Part shown: one piece after another, positions 6,239-11,562 of the stretch
Layout: each line of letters begins with the position of its first letter
Position numbering within the stretch: the stretch's first letter is position 1
From: Chloroflexota bacterium
GTDB lineage: Bacteria; Chloroflexota; Dormibacteria; Dormibacterales; Dormibacteraceae
DNA: 11,562 nucleotides
Assembly: GCA_005880175.1 (NCBI GenBank)
Contig: VBJR01000306.1
Coordinates: forward strand, 17,653 to 29,214
Direction: 5' to 3'
Position numbers and translations under genes: made by a program
Notes under the pieces: generated by a model
The model's database searches: none
What the model saw: only the letters and a program-made list of their open reading frames with translations
Told to the model about the DNA's origin: nothing

Positions 6239-6270
6239 GGGCGGGCGCCGACCCCCACGGGCGCCCGCCC
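6239..6270. terminator. GC-rich hairpin between convergent genes
   Basis: A perfect 11-bp stem, GGGCGGGCGCC (6239-6249) with GGCGCCCGCCC (6260-6270), has a 10-nt loop. It lies between the stop of the tandem-domain gene (6229) and the stop of the leftward kinase (6276). There is no T tract on either side, so it may act as a bidirectional hairpin terminator or 3'-end stabiliser. Confidence 0.55.
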
Positions 6271-6275
6271 GCCCC

Positions 6276-7643
6276 CTACCCCGCCAGGGGCTCCCGGGCC
6301 GACGCCCAGCGGGCCTCCGCCTCACCCGTCGGCGTGGACGGCCGGCCGGCCGTGAACGGCCAGATCTCCTCGGCGATCCGGCGCCAGTTGGCGGTCGCCC
6401 GCAGGCTGCCCAGGACCGCCATCATGCCCAGGTTGATGCGCTGGAGCACCACGTAGGTGCGCGGGATGTTGCTGTACGGGGCCAGCGGGCTGCGGGTGTC
6501 GAAGAACCGCCGCACCAGCGCCGACGCGTACTCCGGCGTGATCGTGAGCGAGGTGTCGCGCAGGACCGGGCGGTAGAACGCCGCCAGGTGGTCGATCACC
6601 GCCTCCGTCGAGACCGGCGCCCCCGCCTGCAGGAACCCCGCCCGCTCCATCGCGGCCCGGAACGTGGCCCCGTCGTGGTCCACCGCGATCGAGCGCGCCG
6701 CGTCCTCCAGCGGGGCCAGGTCCGCGGCCGTGAACCACTTCGTCAGGCCGTAGTCCAGGAACGTGACCCGCCCCCCGCCGTGGAACAGGTAGTTGCCGGG
6801 ATGGGGGTCGCCGTTGAACGCGCGCAGTCGGTACAGGCTCCGGAACACGAACCGGTAGATCGTCTCCGCGGCCAGGTCCCGCTCGTGCTGGTCCCAGCCC
6901 AGCACCTCCTCGAACGGCGCGCCCGGGACCAGCTCCGTCGTCAGCACCCGCCGCGTGCTCAGCTCCCGCACGACGGCCGGCACCCGCACCACCGGGTGAC
7001 CCGCGTAGTACGCGCCGAACAGCTCCTGGTGCTCCGCCTCCAGGCGGTAGTCCACCTCCTCGGTCAGCCGCTCCCGCAGCTCCTCGACGAAGGAGCGGCT
7101 GTCCAGGCCCGGGAACGCCATGCCGAACACCCGCCGGAGCAGCGCCGCGTTGCGCAGGTCCGCCTCGATCGCCTCGCCGATGCCCGGGTACTGCACCTTC
7201 ACGGCCACCGCCCGGCCGTCCCGCGTGATGGCCCGGTGCACCTGCCCGATCGAGGCGGCCGCGAACGGCAGCGGGTCGAACCGCGCGAAGACCCGGTCGG
7301 GCGGGCCGCCCAGCTCCTCCGCGACGACCGACGCCGCCAGCTCGGGGCTCATCGGCGGCGCGTCCCGCCGCAGCCGCGCCATCGTGGCCCGCGCCGTCTC
7401 CGGGACGCCCTCGTCCAGGTAGCTGGCCATCTGGCCGAGCTTCATCATGGCGCCCTTCATGGCGCCCAGCTCCTCGGCCACCTCCTCGGCCGTGCGCAGC
7501 GCGAGGTCGTTGCGCAGCTCCCGGCGCCGCTCGACCGAGGCGAACACCAGCCACGGCCAGCGCGCCGCGTAGCGGCCGCCGGCGCGCAGCGCCAGCCGCG
7601 CCAGCACCGCCGCCCGGGCGGGCCGGCCCCGCGGGATGCTCAA
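6276..7643 (-). CDS. ABC1/UbiB-family atypical kinase (AarF-like)
   Basis: A 455-residue member of the UbiB/ADCK protein-kinase-like family, whose members act in isoprenoid-lipid metabolism through ATPase or kinase activity. Diagnostic motifs are all present: KxGQ (Lys68-Gln71), the Ala-rich nucleotide loop AAASIGQVH (128-136), the lysine of VAVKVQYPG (Lys149), EEVD (195-198), the catalytic loop GDPHPGN (278-284) and the metal-binding LDYG (Asp297). No clear C-terminal membrane helix pair is seen. The start is inferred: TTG 7643 overlaps the TGA of the upstream gene (TTGA), with no Shine-Dalgarno, implying translational coupling. The open frame continues upstream inside the DUF2236 gene and those codons are ignored. 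It is co-transcribed with the DUF2236 gene, which suggests a joint role, perhaps with a lipid or quinone-like substrate. Confidence 0.9.
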   Translation of the reverse strand: MSIPRGRPARAAVLARLALRAGGRYAARWPWLVFASVERRRELRNDLALRTAEEVAEELGAMKGAMMKLGQMASYLDEGVPETARATMARLRRDAPPMSPELAASVVAEELGGPPDRVFARFDPLPFAAASIGQVHRAITRDGRAVAVKVQYPGIGEAIEADLRNAALLRRVFGMAFPGLDSRSFVEELRERLTEEVDYRLEAEHQELFGAYYAGHPVVRVPAVVRELSTRRVLTTELVPGAPFEEVLGWDQHERDLAAETIYRFVFRSLYRLRAFNGDPHPGNYLFHGGGRVTFLDYGLTKWFTAADLAPLEDAARSIAVDHDGATFRAAMERAGFLQAGAPVSTEAVIDHLAAFYRPVLRDTSLTITPEYASALVRRFFDTRSPLAPYSNIPRTYVVLQRINLGMMAVLGSLRATANWRRIAEEIWPFTAGRPSTPTGEAEARWASAREPLAG

Positions 7644-8521
7644 GGCGCGAACGCACGCGTGCGGAGCTCGATTCGCTGCCTGGCCTCCAGCACGCCGGGC
7701 AGGGACTCGAAGCCCAGGTCGACGACGCCCAGCAGCTGCCGCACCGCCTCCCGCTCCAGCAGCTCCTCCGGCGGCATCGCGAACCCGTACAGCGCCCGCG
7801 CCCAGTCCGGCAGCGAGCCGACCGCCACCTGGCCCAGGTCGCGCCACGTCGCCCGCGTCTCGCCCTCCAGCTCGGGCGGGTCGAGGACGTAGGCCATCGC
7901 GTCGCGGGCGGCCGGCGTCGCCTGGACGAGCGGGACCGAGCGCAGGTACGCGTCCAGGTCGGCCACCGTCGCGGGCACCTGCCCGGCCGGGACGCCCACG
8001 ATCTCGGCGAACGGCGCCATCTCCGCCACGTACCGGTCGCCGTCGCCGGGCTCCAGCCGGCGGCCGTAGCGCTCGACGACCTGGACCACAGAGTCCACCA
8101 ACGCGGCGTGGACCCACAGGAGCAGGGCCGGGTCCCGCGCGTCGTACGGCAGGCCGGTCACCCCGTCCACGCCGTGGACGTGCGCGTGCACCGCCCGGAC
8201 GCGGGCCGCGGCGGCGTCCGCCGCGGCCCGCTCGCCGTACGTGACGGTGAGCACGTACCGGCTGGTCGCCTCCAGCCGCCCGAACGGGTCGCGGCGCCAG
8301 TCGCTGTGGTCGGCGACGCCCGCCATCGCCAGCGGGTGCAGGGCCTGGAGCAGCAGCGAGCGGACGCTGGCGATCGGGAAGGCGCGGTCGCGGTGGAGCC
8401 GCCAGACGACGCTGCCCGGTCCGAAGAGGCCGTCGTCCGCCGGCCGCTCGGGCACGGCGGCCCGCAGCGCGCGGGCGAGCGGCAGCAGCGGGGTGGGACC
8501 GTCACCAGCGAGAGAATCCAT
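7640..8521 (-). CDS. DUF2236 / MpaB-like oxygenase-family protein
   Basis: A 293-residue protein of the DUF2236 family, which includes the fungal MpaB oxygenase and bacterial latex-clearing-protein relatives that bind haem. Recognisable blocks: GLFGPGSVVWRLHRD near 34-48, the helix VRSLLLQALHPLAMAGVADH, RDPFGRLEATSRYV, and WVHAALVDSVVQVVERYG, with histidines in the positions typical of the family. The start ATG 8521 leaves a normal-length N-terminus; a GTG at 8629 in the same frame would add 36 residues without family likeness. The ribosome binding site is poor (GAAGG only 1-2 nt before ATG). The stop overlaps the TTG start of the ABC1 kinase, so the two probably form one unit. Oxidation of a lipid is a guess from the family; the substrate is unknown. 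Confidence 0.88.
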   Translation of the reverse strand: MDSLAGDGPTPLLPLARALRAAVPERPADDGLFGPGSVVWRLHRDRAFPIASVRSLLLQALHPLAMAGVADHSDWRRDPFGRLEATSRYVLTVTYGERAAADAAAARVRAVHAHVHGVDGVTGLPYDARDPALLLWVHAALVDSVVQVVERYGRRLEPGDGDRYVAEMAPFAEIVGVPAGQVPATVADLDAYLRSVPLVQATPAARDAMAYVLDPPELEGETRATWRDLGQVAVGSLPDWARALYGFAMPPEELLEREAVRQLLGVVDLGFESLPGVLEARQRIELRTRAFAP

Positions 8522-8570
8522 GCCTTCGATGATGGCTGGTTCGGAGATCGGAGGCCGCCGCTCGGGGCGG

Positions 8571-8592
8571 GCGAGGAGGTTTCCCTCCTCGC
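8571..8592. promoter_or_regulatory. Perfect hairpin in the divergent intergenic region
   Basis: A 9-bp stem, GCGAGGAGG (8571-8579) with CCTCCTCGC (8584-8592), has a TTTC loop. The 235-bp gap (8522-8756) separates the leftward DUF2236 gene from the rightward lipoprotein. Other marks in the gap are the palindrome CCGCACGTCGTGCGG (about 8637-8651) and GTAAC/GTTAC arms (8715-8719 with 8726-8730) just before the lipoprotein ribosome binding site. No convincing sigma70 promoter was found in either direction. Confidence 0.4.
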
Positions 8593-8756
8593 ACCTCCAC
8601 CGAGCATGGCTGCGGGGTGGGGTTCTCACTCAGGCACCGCACGTCGTGCGGCACGAGCAAGACCCTACGGCAGCCCGCGAACCATGGGGCGACGGTTCCA
8701 TGTGCTTCGATGAAGTAACCGGGCCGTTACCTCCCGGCCCCGGAGGCGTTGCGTCC

Positions 8757-9263
8757 GTGATGAAGGGTCTGGCTCCGGCACTGACGCTGCTCGTCCTCCT
8801 GGGCCTCTGCGCGTGCGGCTCGGTCGCCCGCCCCGGGGCCGCGGCGAGCGCGGCGCCCTCCCCCCTCTCCCCCGCCGATCTCCAGTACCGCCTGGTCGAT
8901 CGGGTCGGCTCGCCGTTCTTCTGCGACCCGAGCCAGGGCCCGGTGCTCCGCTCCGAGGACCCCGCCGACGTCGCCCGCCGGGTCGCGGCCCTGCGCGCCC
9001 AGAGCCCGGACGAGCTCGACGCCATCGTCCGCCACGAGCACCTGAACGCCGCCAGCCTGTCGCCGGCGGACGAGCAGCGGGTCGTCAACGAGGCCGCCCG
9101 CCTGGACGCGGTGAAGCTGACGCGCCAGGGCTCTGGCTACGGCTTCGCGTACGAGCTGGTGGGCCCGCCGACCGTCGAGGTCACCGGCACGATCACCCCG
9201 GCGGGCGCGATCTCGGTCGCCAGCCGCAAGCCGGCGCCCCGCCGCCTCTGCCCCCTCGTATAA
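8757..9263 (+). CDS. Small lipoprotein of unknown function
   Basis: A 168-residue exported protein with a lipoprotein signal: short basic start, ALTLLVLLGL core and lipobox-like LCAC with the lipidated cysteine about 19-20 residues in. A Ser/Ala/Pro-rich spacer follows, then a domain starting LQYRLVDRVGSPFFCDPSQGP, a helical middle rich in Arg/Glu (DVARRVAALRAQSPDELDAIVRHE begins it), and a C-terminal strand pair around VEVTGTITPAGAISVASR ending RLCPLV. The pattern (PFFCDP near the start, GTIT..G.I.V.SR and CP near the end) matches a group of uncharacterised bacterial proteins I have seen before but cannot name. Two cysteines in the mature part could form a disulfide. GTG 8757 is preferred over ATG 8760 because GGAGG (8742-8746) lies 10 nt upstream. 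Confidence 0.8.
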   Translation: MMKGLAPALTLLVLLGLCACGSVARPGAAASAAPSPLSPADLQYRLVDRVGSPFFCDPSQGPVLRSEDPADVARRVAALRAQSPDELDAIVRHEHLNAASLSPADEQRVVNEAARLDAVKLTRQGSGYGFAYELVGPPTVEVTGTITPAGAISVASRKPAPRRLCPLV

Positions 9264-9264
9264 T
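9259..9264 (+). promoter_or_regulatory. Consensus -10 box overlapping the lipoprotein stop codon
   Basis: TATAAT is rare in DNA this GC-rich. Its TAA (9261-9263) is the stop of the lipoprotein gene. A transcript from here would start near 9271, about 70 nt before the L11 paralog. No recognisable -35 lies 16-18 bp upstream, so the call is tentative. Confidence 0.45.
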
Positions 9265-9278
9265 TCCAGTTCGCCTCT

Positions 9279-9299
9279 CCAGCCGTCGCGGACGGCTGG
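9279..9299 (+). promoter_or_regulatory. Leader hairpin before the L11-like gene
   Basis: A perfect 9-bp stem, CCAGCCGTC (9279-9287) with GACGGCTGG (9291-9299), has a GCG loop. A run of six T (9318-9323) comes 18 nt later, too far for a classical terminator. It may protect the 5' end of the L11-like mRNA or mark the end of the lipoprotein message. Confidence 0.45.
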
Positions 9300-9341
9300 C
9301 GGGCTCACACCACTCGATTTTTTGGAGAACAGCAGAGAACC

Positions 9342-9767
9342 GTGGCCAAGAAGAAGGTATCGAGGGTCCTGACGCTGAACATCAAGGCCGGTGAGGCTTC
9401 CCCGGCCACGGTGGCGAAGGACCTGGGGCCGCTCGGCATCAACATCATGCAGTTCTGCCAGGCCTACAACGCCGCCACGACGCCGAGCCGGGGCCTGGTG
9501 GTGCCGGCGAAGATCACCGTGTTCGAGGATCGTTCCTTCCAGTTCGCTCCGAAGACGCCGACCACCGCCAGCCTGCTGCGCCGGGCGGCCGGTGTCGACA
9601 AGGGCAGCGCGAAGCCCAACCGCCGGGCCGAGATGTCGATCAGCCGCGACCAGCTGCGCGAGATCGTGGACATCAAGCTGCCGGACATGAACACCTGGAA
9701 GACGGACACCGCCGAGAAGATGGTCGTCGGCGCGGCCCGCTCCATGGGCATCGAGGTCAAGGACTGA
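9342..9767 (+). CDS. Ribosomal protein L11 (uL11) family protein, divergent stand-alone copy
   Basis: A 141-residue protein that aligns end to end with uL11, the protein of the GTPase-associated centre that binds 23S rRNA and is needed for stringent-factor activation. The N-terminal domain keeps GINIMQFCQAYNAAT; the RNA-binding C-terminal domain keeps KTP..ASLLRRAAGV.KGS..PN, ISRDQLREI and GAARSMGIEV. It lacks the near-invariant PPVGPALGQ loop, having ATVAKDLGPLG with one residue fewer, and the TPP of the second domain is TPTT. GTG 9342 gives the usual MAKK start. The gene stands alone, without secE, nusG or rplA, and with its own promoter candidate and terminator. I infer a paralog, with the normal rplK elsewhere. 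If no second copy exists, it would be the only L11. A role in thiopeptide tolerance or altered ribosomes is possible. Confidence 0.9.
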   Translation: MAKKKVSRVLTLNIKAGEASPATVAKDLGPLGINIMQFCQAYNAATTPSRGLVVPAKITVFEDRSFQFAPKTPTTASLLRRAAGVDKGSAKPNRRAEMSISRDQLREIVDIKLPDMNTWKTDTAEKMVVGAARSMGIEVKD

Positions 9768-9782
9768 ACGGAGGCCTCCGTT
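9767..9782. repeat. Perfect 16-bp palindrome at the L11-like stop codon
   Basis: AACGGAGGCCTCCGTT reads the same on both strands and begins on the last base of the TGA stop. It lies 8 bp ahead of the terminator stem. It could be a protein-binding site or part of a compound 3'-end structure. Confidence 0.4.
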
Positions 9783-9790
9783 GAGGAGGT

Positions 9791-9830
9791 CGCCCGCCGC
9801 CGGCCGTTCCGGGCCGGCGGCGGGCGTTTT
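9791..9830 (+). terminator. Strong Rho-independent terminator after the L11-like gene
   Basis: A perfect 15-bp GC-rich stem (9791-9805 with 9812-9826) has a 6-nt loop (GTTCCG) and is followed by TTTT (9827-9830). It starts 23 bp after the stop codon and lies 11 bp before the 3' end of the convergent esterase, so it may also stop transcripts from the other side. Confidence 0.9.
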
Positions 9831-9841
9831 CGTCTCCGGGC

Positions 9842-11248
9842 CTAGAAGTGCCCGCTCAGGGTCGAGGTCGCGCCGCCCGAGGTGGCGGACACCGTGAACG
9901 TGTCCCCGCTCGTCGGGTGGACCGTCCCGTTCCCGCCCGCCTGGGCGGCCAGCGAGTAGGTCCCGGCCGGCAGCGTCTGCCCGCTGGCGAGCGTGAACGT
10001 GTACGTGATCGCCGAGGCGGTGCTGCTGTTGCTCTGCAGGATCTGGCCGCCGGCGGTGTTGAACTGGCTGCTGAAGCTGACCCCGGTCGTGCGCTGGATG
10101 ACGATCGTCACCGTCAGCGCGCTCAGCGGCGAGGCGCTGGTCAGCCGGACCTCCTCGTCGTTGAAGAACGCCGTGTTCTGGGCGATGACCGGCGTCGCCG
10201 TCACGGAGCCGCCGGTGGGCGTCGGGGTCGGCGTGCCCGTGGGCGTGGGGGTCGGTGTCGGCGTCGGCGTCCGCGTGGGAGTCGGGGTCGGCGTGCCCGT
10301 GGGCGTCGGCGTCGGCGTGGCGCCGCCGTCCAGGCCGAAGAAGTGGATCGTGCTCGACTCCTGGATCGGGATGTTGTGGGTGACGCCCTGCTCGCTGGTC
10401 GCGTCCACCTCGACGACGCCGGCGGCGTTCTTGTAGGTCGTGTGCGTCCACCCGGACTGCGGGCTGTCGGTCGTGCTCGGGGTCTGGCTCAGCCCGAACA
10501 CGTTCGTCCACTGCTTGATCTCCTCGCCGAAGTTGTGGAAGACCAGCGTGGTGTCGGCCGTGCCGTGCCACAGCTGCATGCGCGGCCGGGTGCCGGTGAA
10601 GCCGGGGTCGGCGTTGCGGACCAGGTCGCCCCACTGCTGCGCGGTCATCGTGATCTGGCCCTGGGCGCACGTGTTGTTGAAGCTCGCCGTCCCGGCGAAG
10701 CAGCCGAACGGCACGCCGGCGTAGGCGGCGCCGGCCTTGAACACGTCGGGATAGGAGCCCAGCAGCACGTTGGTCTCCATCGCGCCCGAGGACAGCCCGG
10801 TCGCGAACACGCGGTTCGGGTCGCCGTTGTTGTGCTGCTCGACGAACTGGACCATCGACACGATGCTCGACGGGTCGCTGCCGCCGTTATGCGTCAGCGC
10901 CTGCGACGTGTTCACGTCGAAGCAGCTCCCGTTGCGCGTCGTCTGCGGGTAGATGACGACGTAGCCGAACTGGTCCGCCAGCGCGGCGTACCGCGTGTTG
11001 TTGAACATGGTCGGCCCGGAGCCGCCGCAGAAGTGCATGACGACCAGGATGCCCGGGCGAGCCGTCACCGTCGTCGGCACGTACAGGAACATCTGGTCGC
11101 CGCCCGGGTTGCTCCCGAAGTTCGTCACCTGCTGCAGCGTCGAGGTCAGCGCCGACGCGGGCTTGGCGGTGACGATGGCTCCCGCCACGGCCAGCAGCCC
11201 GACCACGAGCAGCGTGCTCAGGACGACCGTCGCTCTCGAGCGAATCAC
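9842..11248 (-). CDS. Secreted PHB-depolymerase/feruloyl-esterase-like hydrolase with Thr-Pro linker and C-terminal domain
   Basis: A 468-residue secreted alpha/beta hydrolase of the PHB depolymerase (LpqC/CE1-like) family. GTG 11248 follows AGGAGAGGG (11261-11253). The signal peptide spans about 1-33, ending PASA-LT. The catalytic domain (about 35-308) has MHFCGGSG (oxyanion region), the nucleophile GLSSG (Ser153), then YPDVFKAGAAYAGVPFGC, a likely Asp232 in HGTADTT and His291 in VTHNIP. A low-complexity linker of Thr-Pro repeats (about 309-346) joins a beta-rich C-terminal domain (about 348-468) with FFNDEEVRLTSASPLSALTVTI and the ending SGHF. This arrangement resembles enzymes that use the last domain to bind an insoluble polymer. 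Substrates could be polyester, acetyl-xylan or feruloyl ester. It has its own promoter. Confidence 0.9.
   Translation of the reverse strand: MIRSRATVVLSTLLVVGLLAVAGAIVTAKPASALTSTLQQVTNFGSNPGGDQMFLYVPTTVTARPGILVVMHFCGGSGPTMFNNTRYAALADQFGYVVIYPQTTRNGSCFDVNTSQALTHNGGSDPSSIVSMVQFVEQHNNGDPNRVFATGLSSGAMETNVLLGSYPDVFKAGAAYAGVPFGCFAGTASFNNTCAQGQITMTAQQWGDLVRNADPGFTGTRPRMQLWHGTADTTLVFHNFGEEIKQWTNVFGLSQTPSTTDSPQSGWTHTTYKNAAGVVEVDATSEQGVTHNIPIQESSTIHFFGLDGGATPTPTPTGTPTPTPTRTPTPTPTPTPTGTPTPTPTGGSVTATPVIAQNTAFFNDEEVRLTSASPLSALTVTIVIQRTTGVSFSSQFNTAGGQILQSNSSTASAITYTFTLASGQTLPAGTYSLAAQAGGNGTVHPTSGDTFTVSATSGGATSTLSGHF
10206..10322 (-). repeat. Low-complexity repeat encoding the Thr-Pro linker
   Basis: Repeats of the form GGNGTN code for alternating Thr-Pro. 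A 26-bp block at 10221-10246 recurs identically at 10281-10306, exactly 60 bp away, so the linker contains a 20-residue internal duplication (TPTPTPTGTPTP units). Such DNA is prone to slippage, and linker length may vary between strains. Confidence 0.8.
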
Positions 11249-11300
11249 GGTTCCCTCTCCTTGCATGAATGCACGTTCTCTCCCTCCGGCAGACGGGCTC

Positions 11301-11437
11301 CGGAACTTTCGGAACCCTACCGGAATCCTAGTCACGCCAAGGAGGGTCGTCAAACCGCCAGTACGCGCGGCGGCACGGCCGTGGAACGTTCCATGCTCGG
11401 AGCGGACGGGCCGATAGTTTCGGAATCAGTTCCGGAA
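11301..11437. promoter_or_regulatory. Cluster of CGGAA motifs and a palindrome around the esterase promoter
   Basis: CGGAA occurs on the plus strand at 11301, 11310, 11321, 11421 and 11433. The first three are spaced 9-11 bp apart (about one helical turn) and overlap the -10 and start region of the promoter. A perfect palindrome TGGAACGTTCCA lies at 11382-11393, upstream of the -35. These look like operator sites for a repressor or activator, but the regulator is unknown. Confidence 0.45.
11325..11353 (-). promoter_or_regulatory. Sigma70-type promoter of the esterase gene
   Basis: On the minus strand TTGACG (11353-11348) is followed, after exactly 17 bp, by TAGGAT (11330-11325). The start point would fall near 11318, leaving a leader of about 70 nt before GTG 11248. 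It is the best-formed promoter I see in the window. Confidence 0.7.
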
Positions 11438-11562
11438 CTTGATCTCGGCGGTGTCCAGGGTGCCCGCCTCGCGACCCGGCGCACTCTCGTTGTCCCAGGA
11501 GAGGTTGGTGTGCGCGATCACCTTGTCCGGGGGCGGCGCGCCGTACTCGCTGATGTCCTCGG
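11426..11562 (-). CDS. C-terminal end of an unidentified protein (partial)
   Basis: Forty-four codons followed by TGA (11428-11426) remain open to the right edge of the window. The visible part reads EDISEYGAPPPDKVI, then AHTNLSWDNESAP, and ends with TLDTAEIKFRN. Composition and codon use look like real coding sequence, with G/C in nearly every third position. I do not recognise the family. It runs in the same direction as the esterase and ends about 73 bp before the esterase -35, so the esterase is probably transcribed separately. Confidence 0.6.
   Translation of the reverse strand, partial: EDISEYGAPPPDKVIAHTNLSWDNESAPGREAGTLDTAEIKFRN

Noticed and set aside
7644..8117. N-terminal extension of the kinase frame
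   Set aside because: It overlaps the DUF2236 gene out of frame and translates to Gly/Arg/Pro-rich sequence; the kinase homology begins after TTG 7643.
9318..9323. T6 tract as a terminator for the lipoprotein gene
   Set aside because: The nearest stem ends 18 nt before the T run, too far for a Rho-independent terminator.
10206..10322. Possible CRISPR-like repeat array
   Set aside because: Units are 6-bp degenerate codon repeats in frame with a Thr-Pro linker; there are no spacers.
9993..10436. Plus-strand frame with Val-Gly repeats opposite the esterase linker
   Set aside because: The Val-Gly repeats are simply the reverse complement of the Thr-Pro linker DNA.
8727..10670. Very long minus-strand open frame (647 codons)
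   Set aside because: It is a shadow: it is antisense to the lipoprotein and the L11 gene and out of frame with the esterase, and its product is Arg/Asp/His-rich low complexity.

Overview
The window is about 11.6 kb of very GC-rich bacterial chromosome with short intergenic gaps and frequent GTG or TTG starts. The mix of genes suggests a high-GC actinobacterial lineage, perhaps Thermoleophilia: a DevS/DevR-like two-component pair, a DRG-type GTPase with a TGS domain, a DUF2236/MpaB protein beside an ABC1 kinase, and a secreted esterase with a Thr-Pro linker. This is inferred from gene families only. There is no rRNA, and I recognised no tRNA or CRISPR array.

Layout. 16-1410 (+) encodes a PAS-GAF sensor histidine kinase. 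It runs tail to tail into a NarL/DevR-type response regulator (1416-2111, -). Divergent from the regulator is a cassette of three small membrane proteins (2186-3302, +) joined by two GTGA start/stop overlaps. Next is a leader of about 180 nt with several stem-loops, then the TGS-domain GTPase (3485-4414, +). Between the GTPase and a NIPSNAP-like gene (4806-5132, +) lies a large imperfect inverted-repeat element, about 4419-4839, with a slightly AT-richer core. It appears to have replaced the first codons of the NIPSNAP-like gene. A secreted protein with two tandem domains follows (5312-6229, +), with a strong stem-loop in front of its ribosome binding site. A GC-rich hairpin separates it from the leftward pair DUF2236 oxygenase-like gene (8521-7640) and ABC1 kinase (7643-6276), which overlap by 4 bp.

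Rightward again come a small lipoprotein (8757-9263) and a stand-alone, divergent ribosomal protein L11 (9342-9767) ending in a textbook terminator. The last complete gene is a leftward secreted PHB-depolymerase-like esterase (11248-9842). It has a good promoter (TTGACG, 17 bp, TAGGAT) surrounded by repeated CGGAA motifs. The window closes with the C-terminal 44 codons of an unidentified leftward gene.

The most notable items are three. The L11 paralog lacks the proline loops that thiopeptide antibiotics contact in normal L11. The foldback repeat element sits at a gene junction it seems to have damaged. The TGS-GTPase has a structured leader. No complete new multi-gene defence or biosynthetic system is evident.
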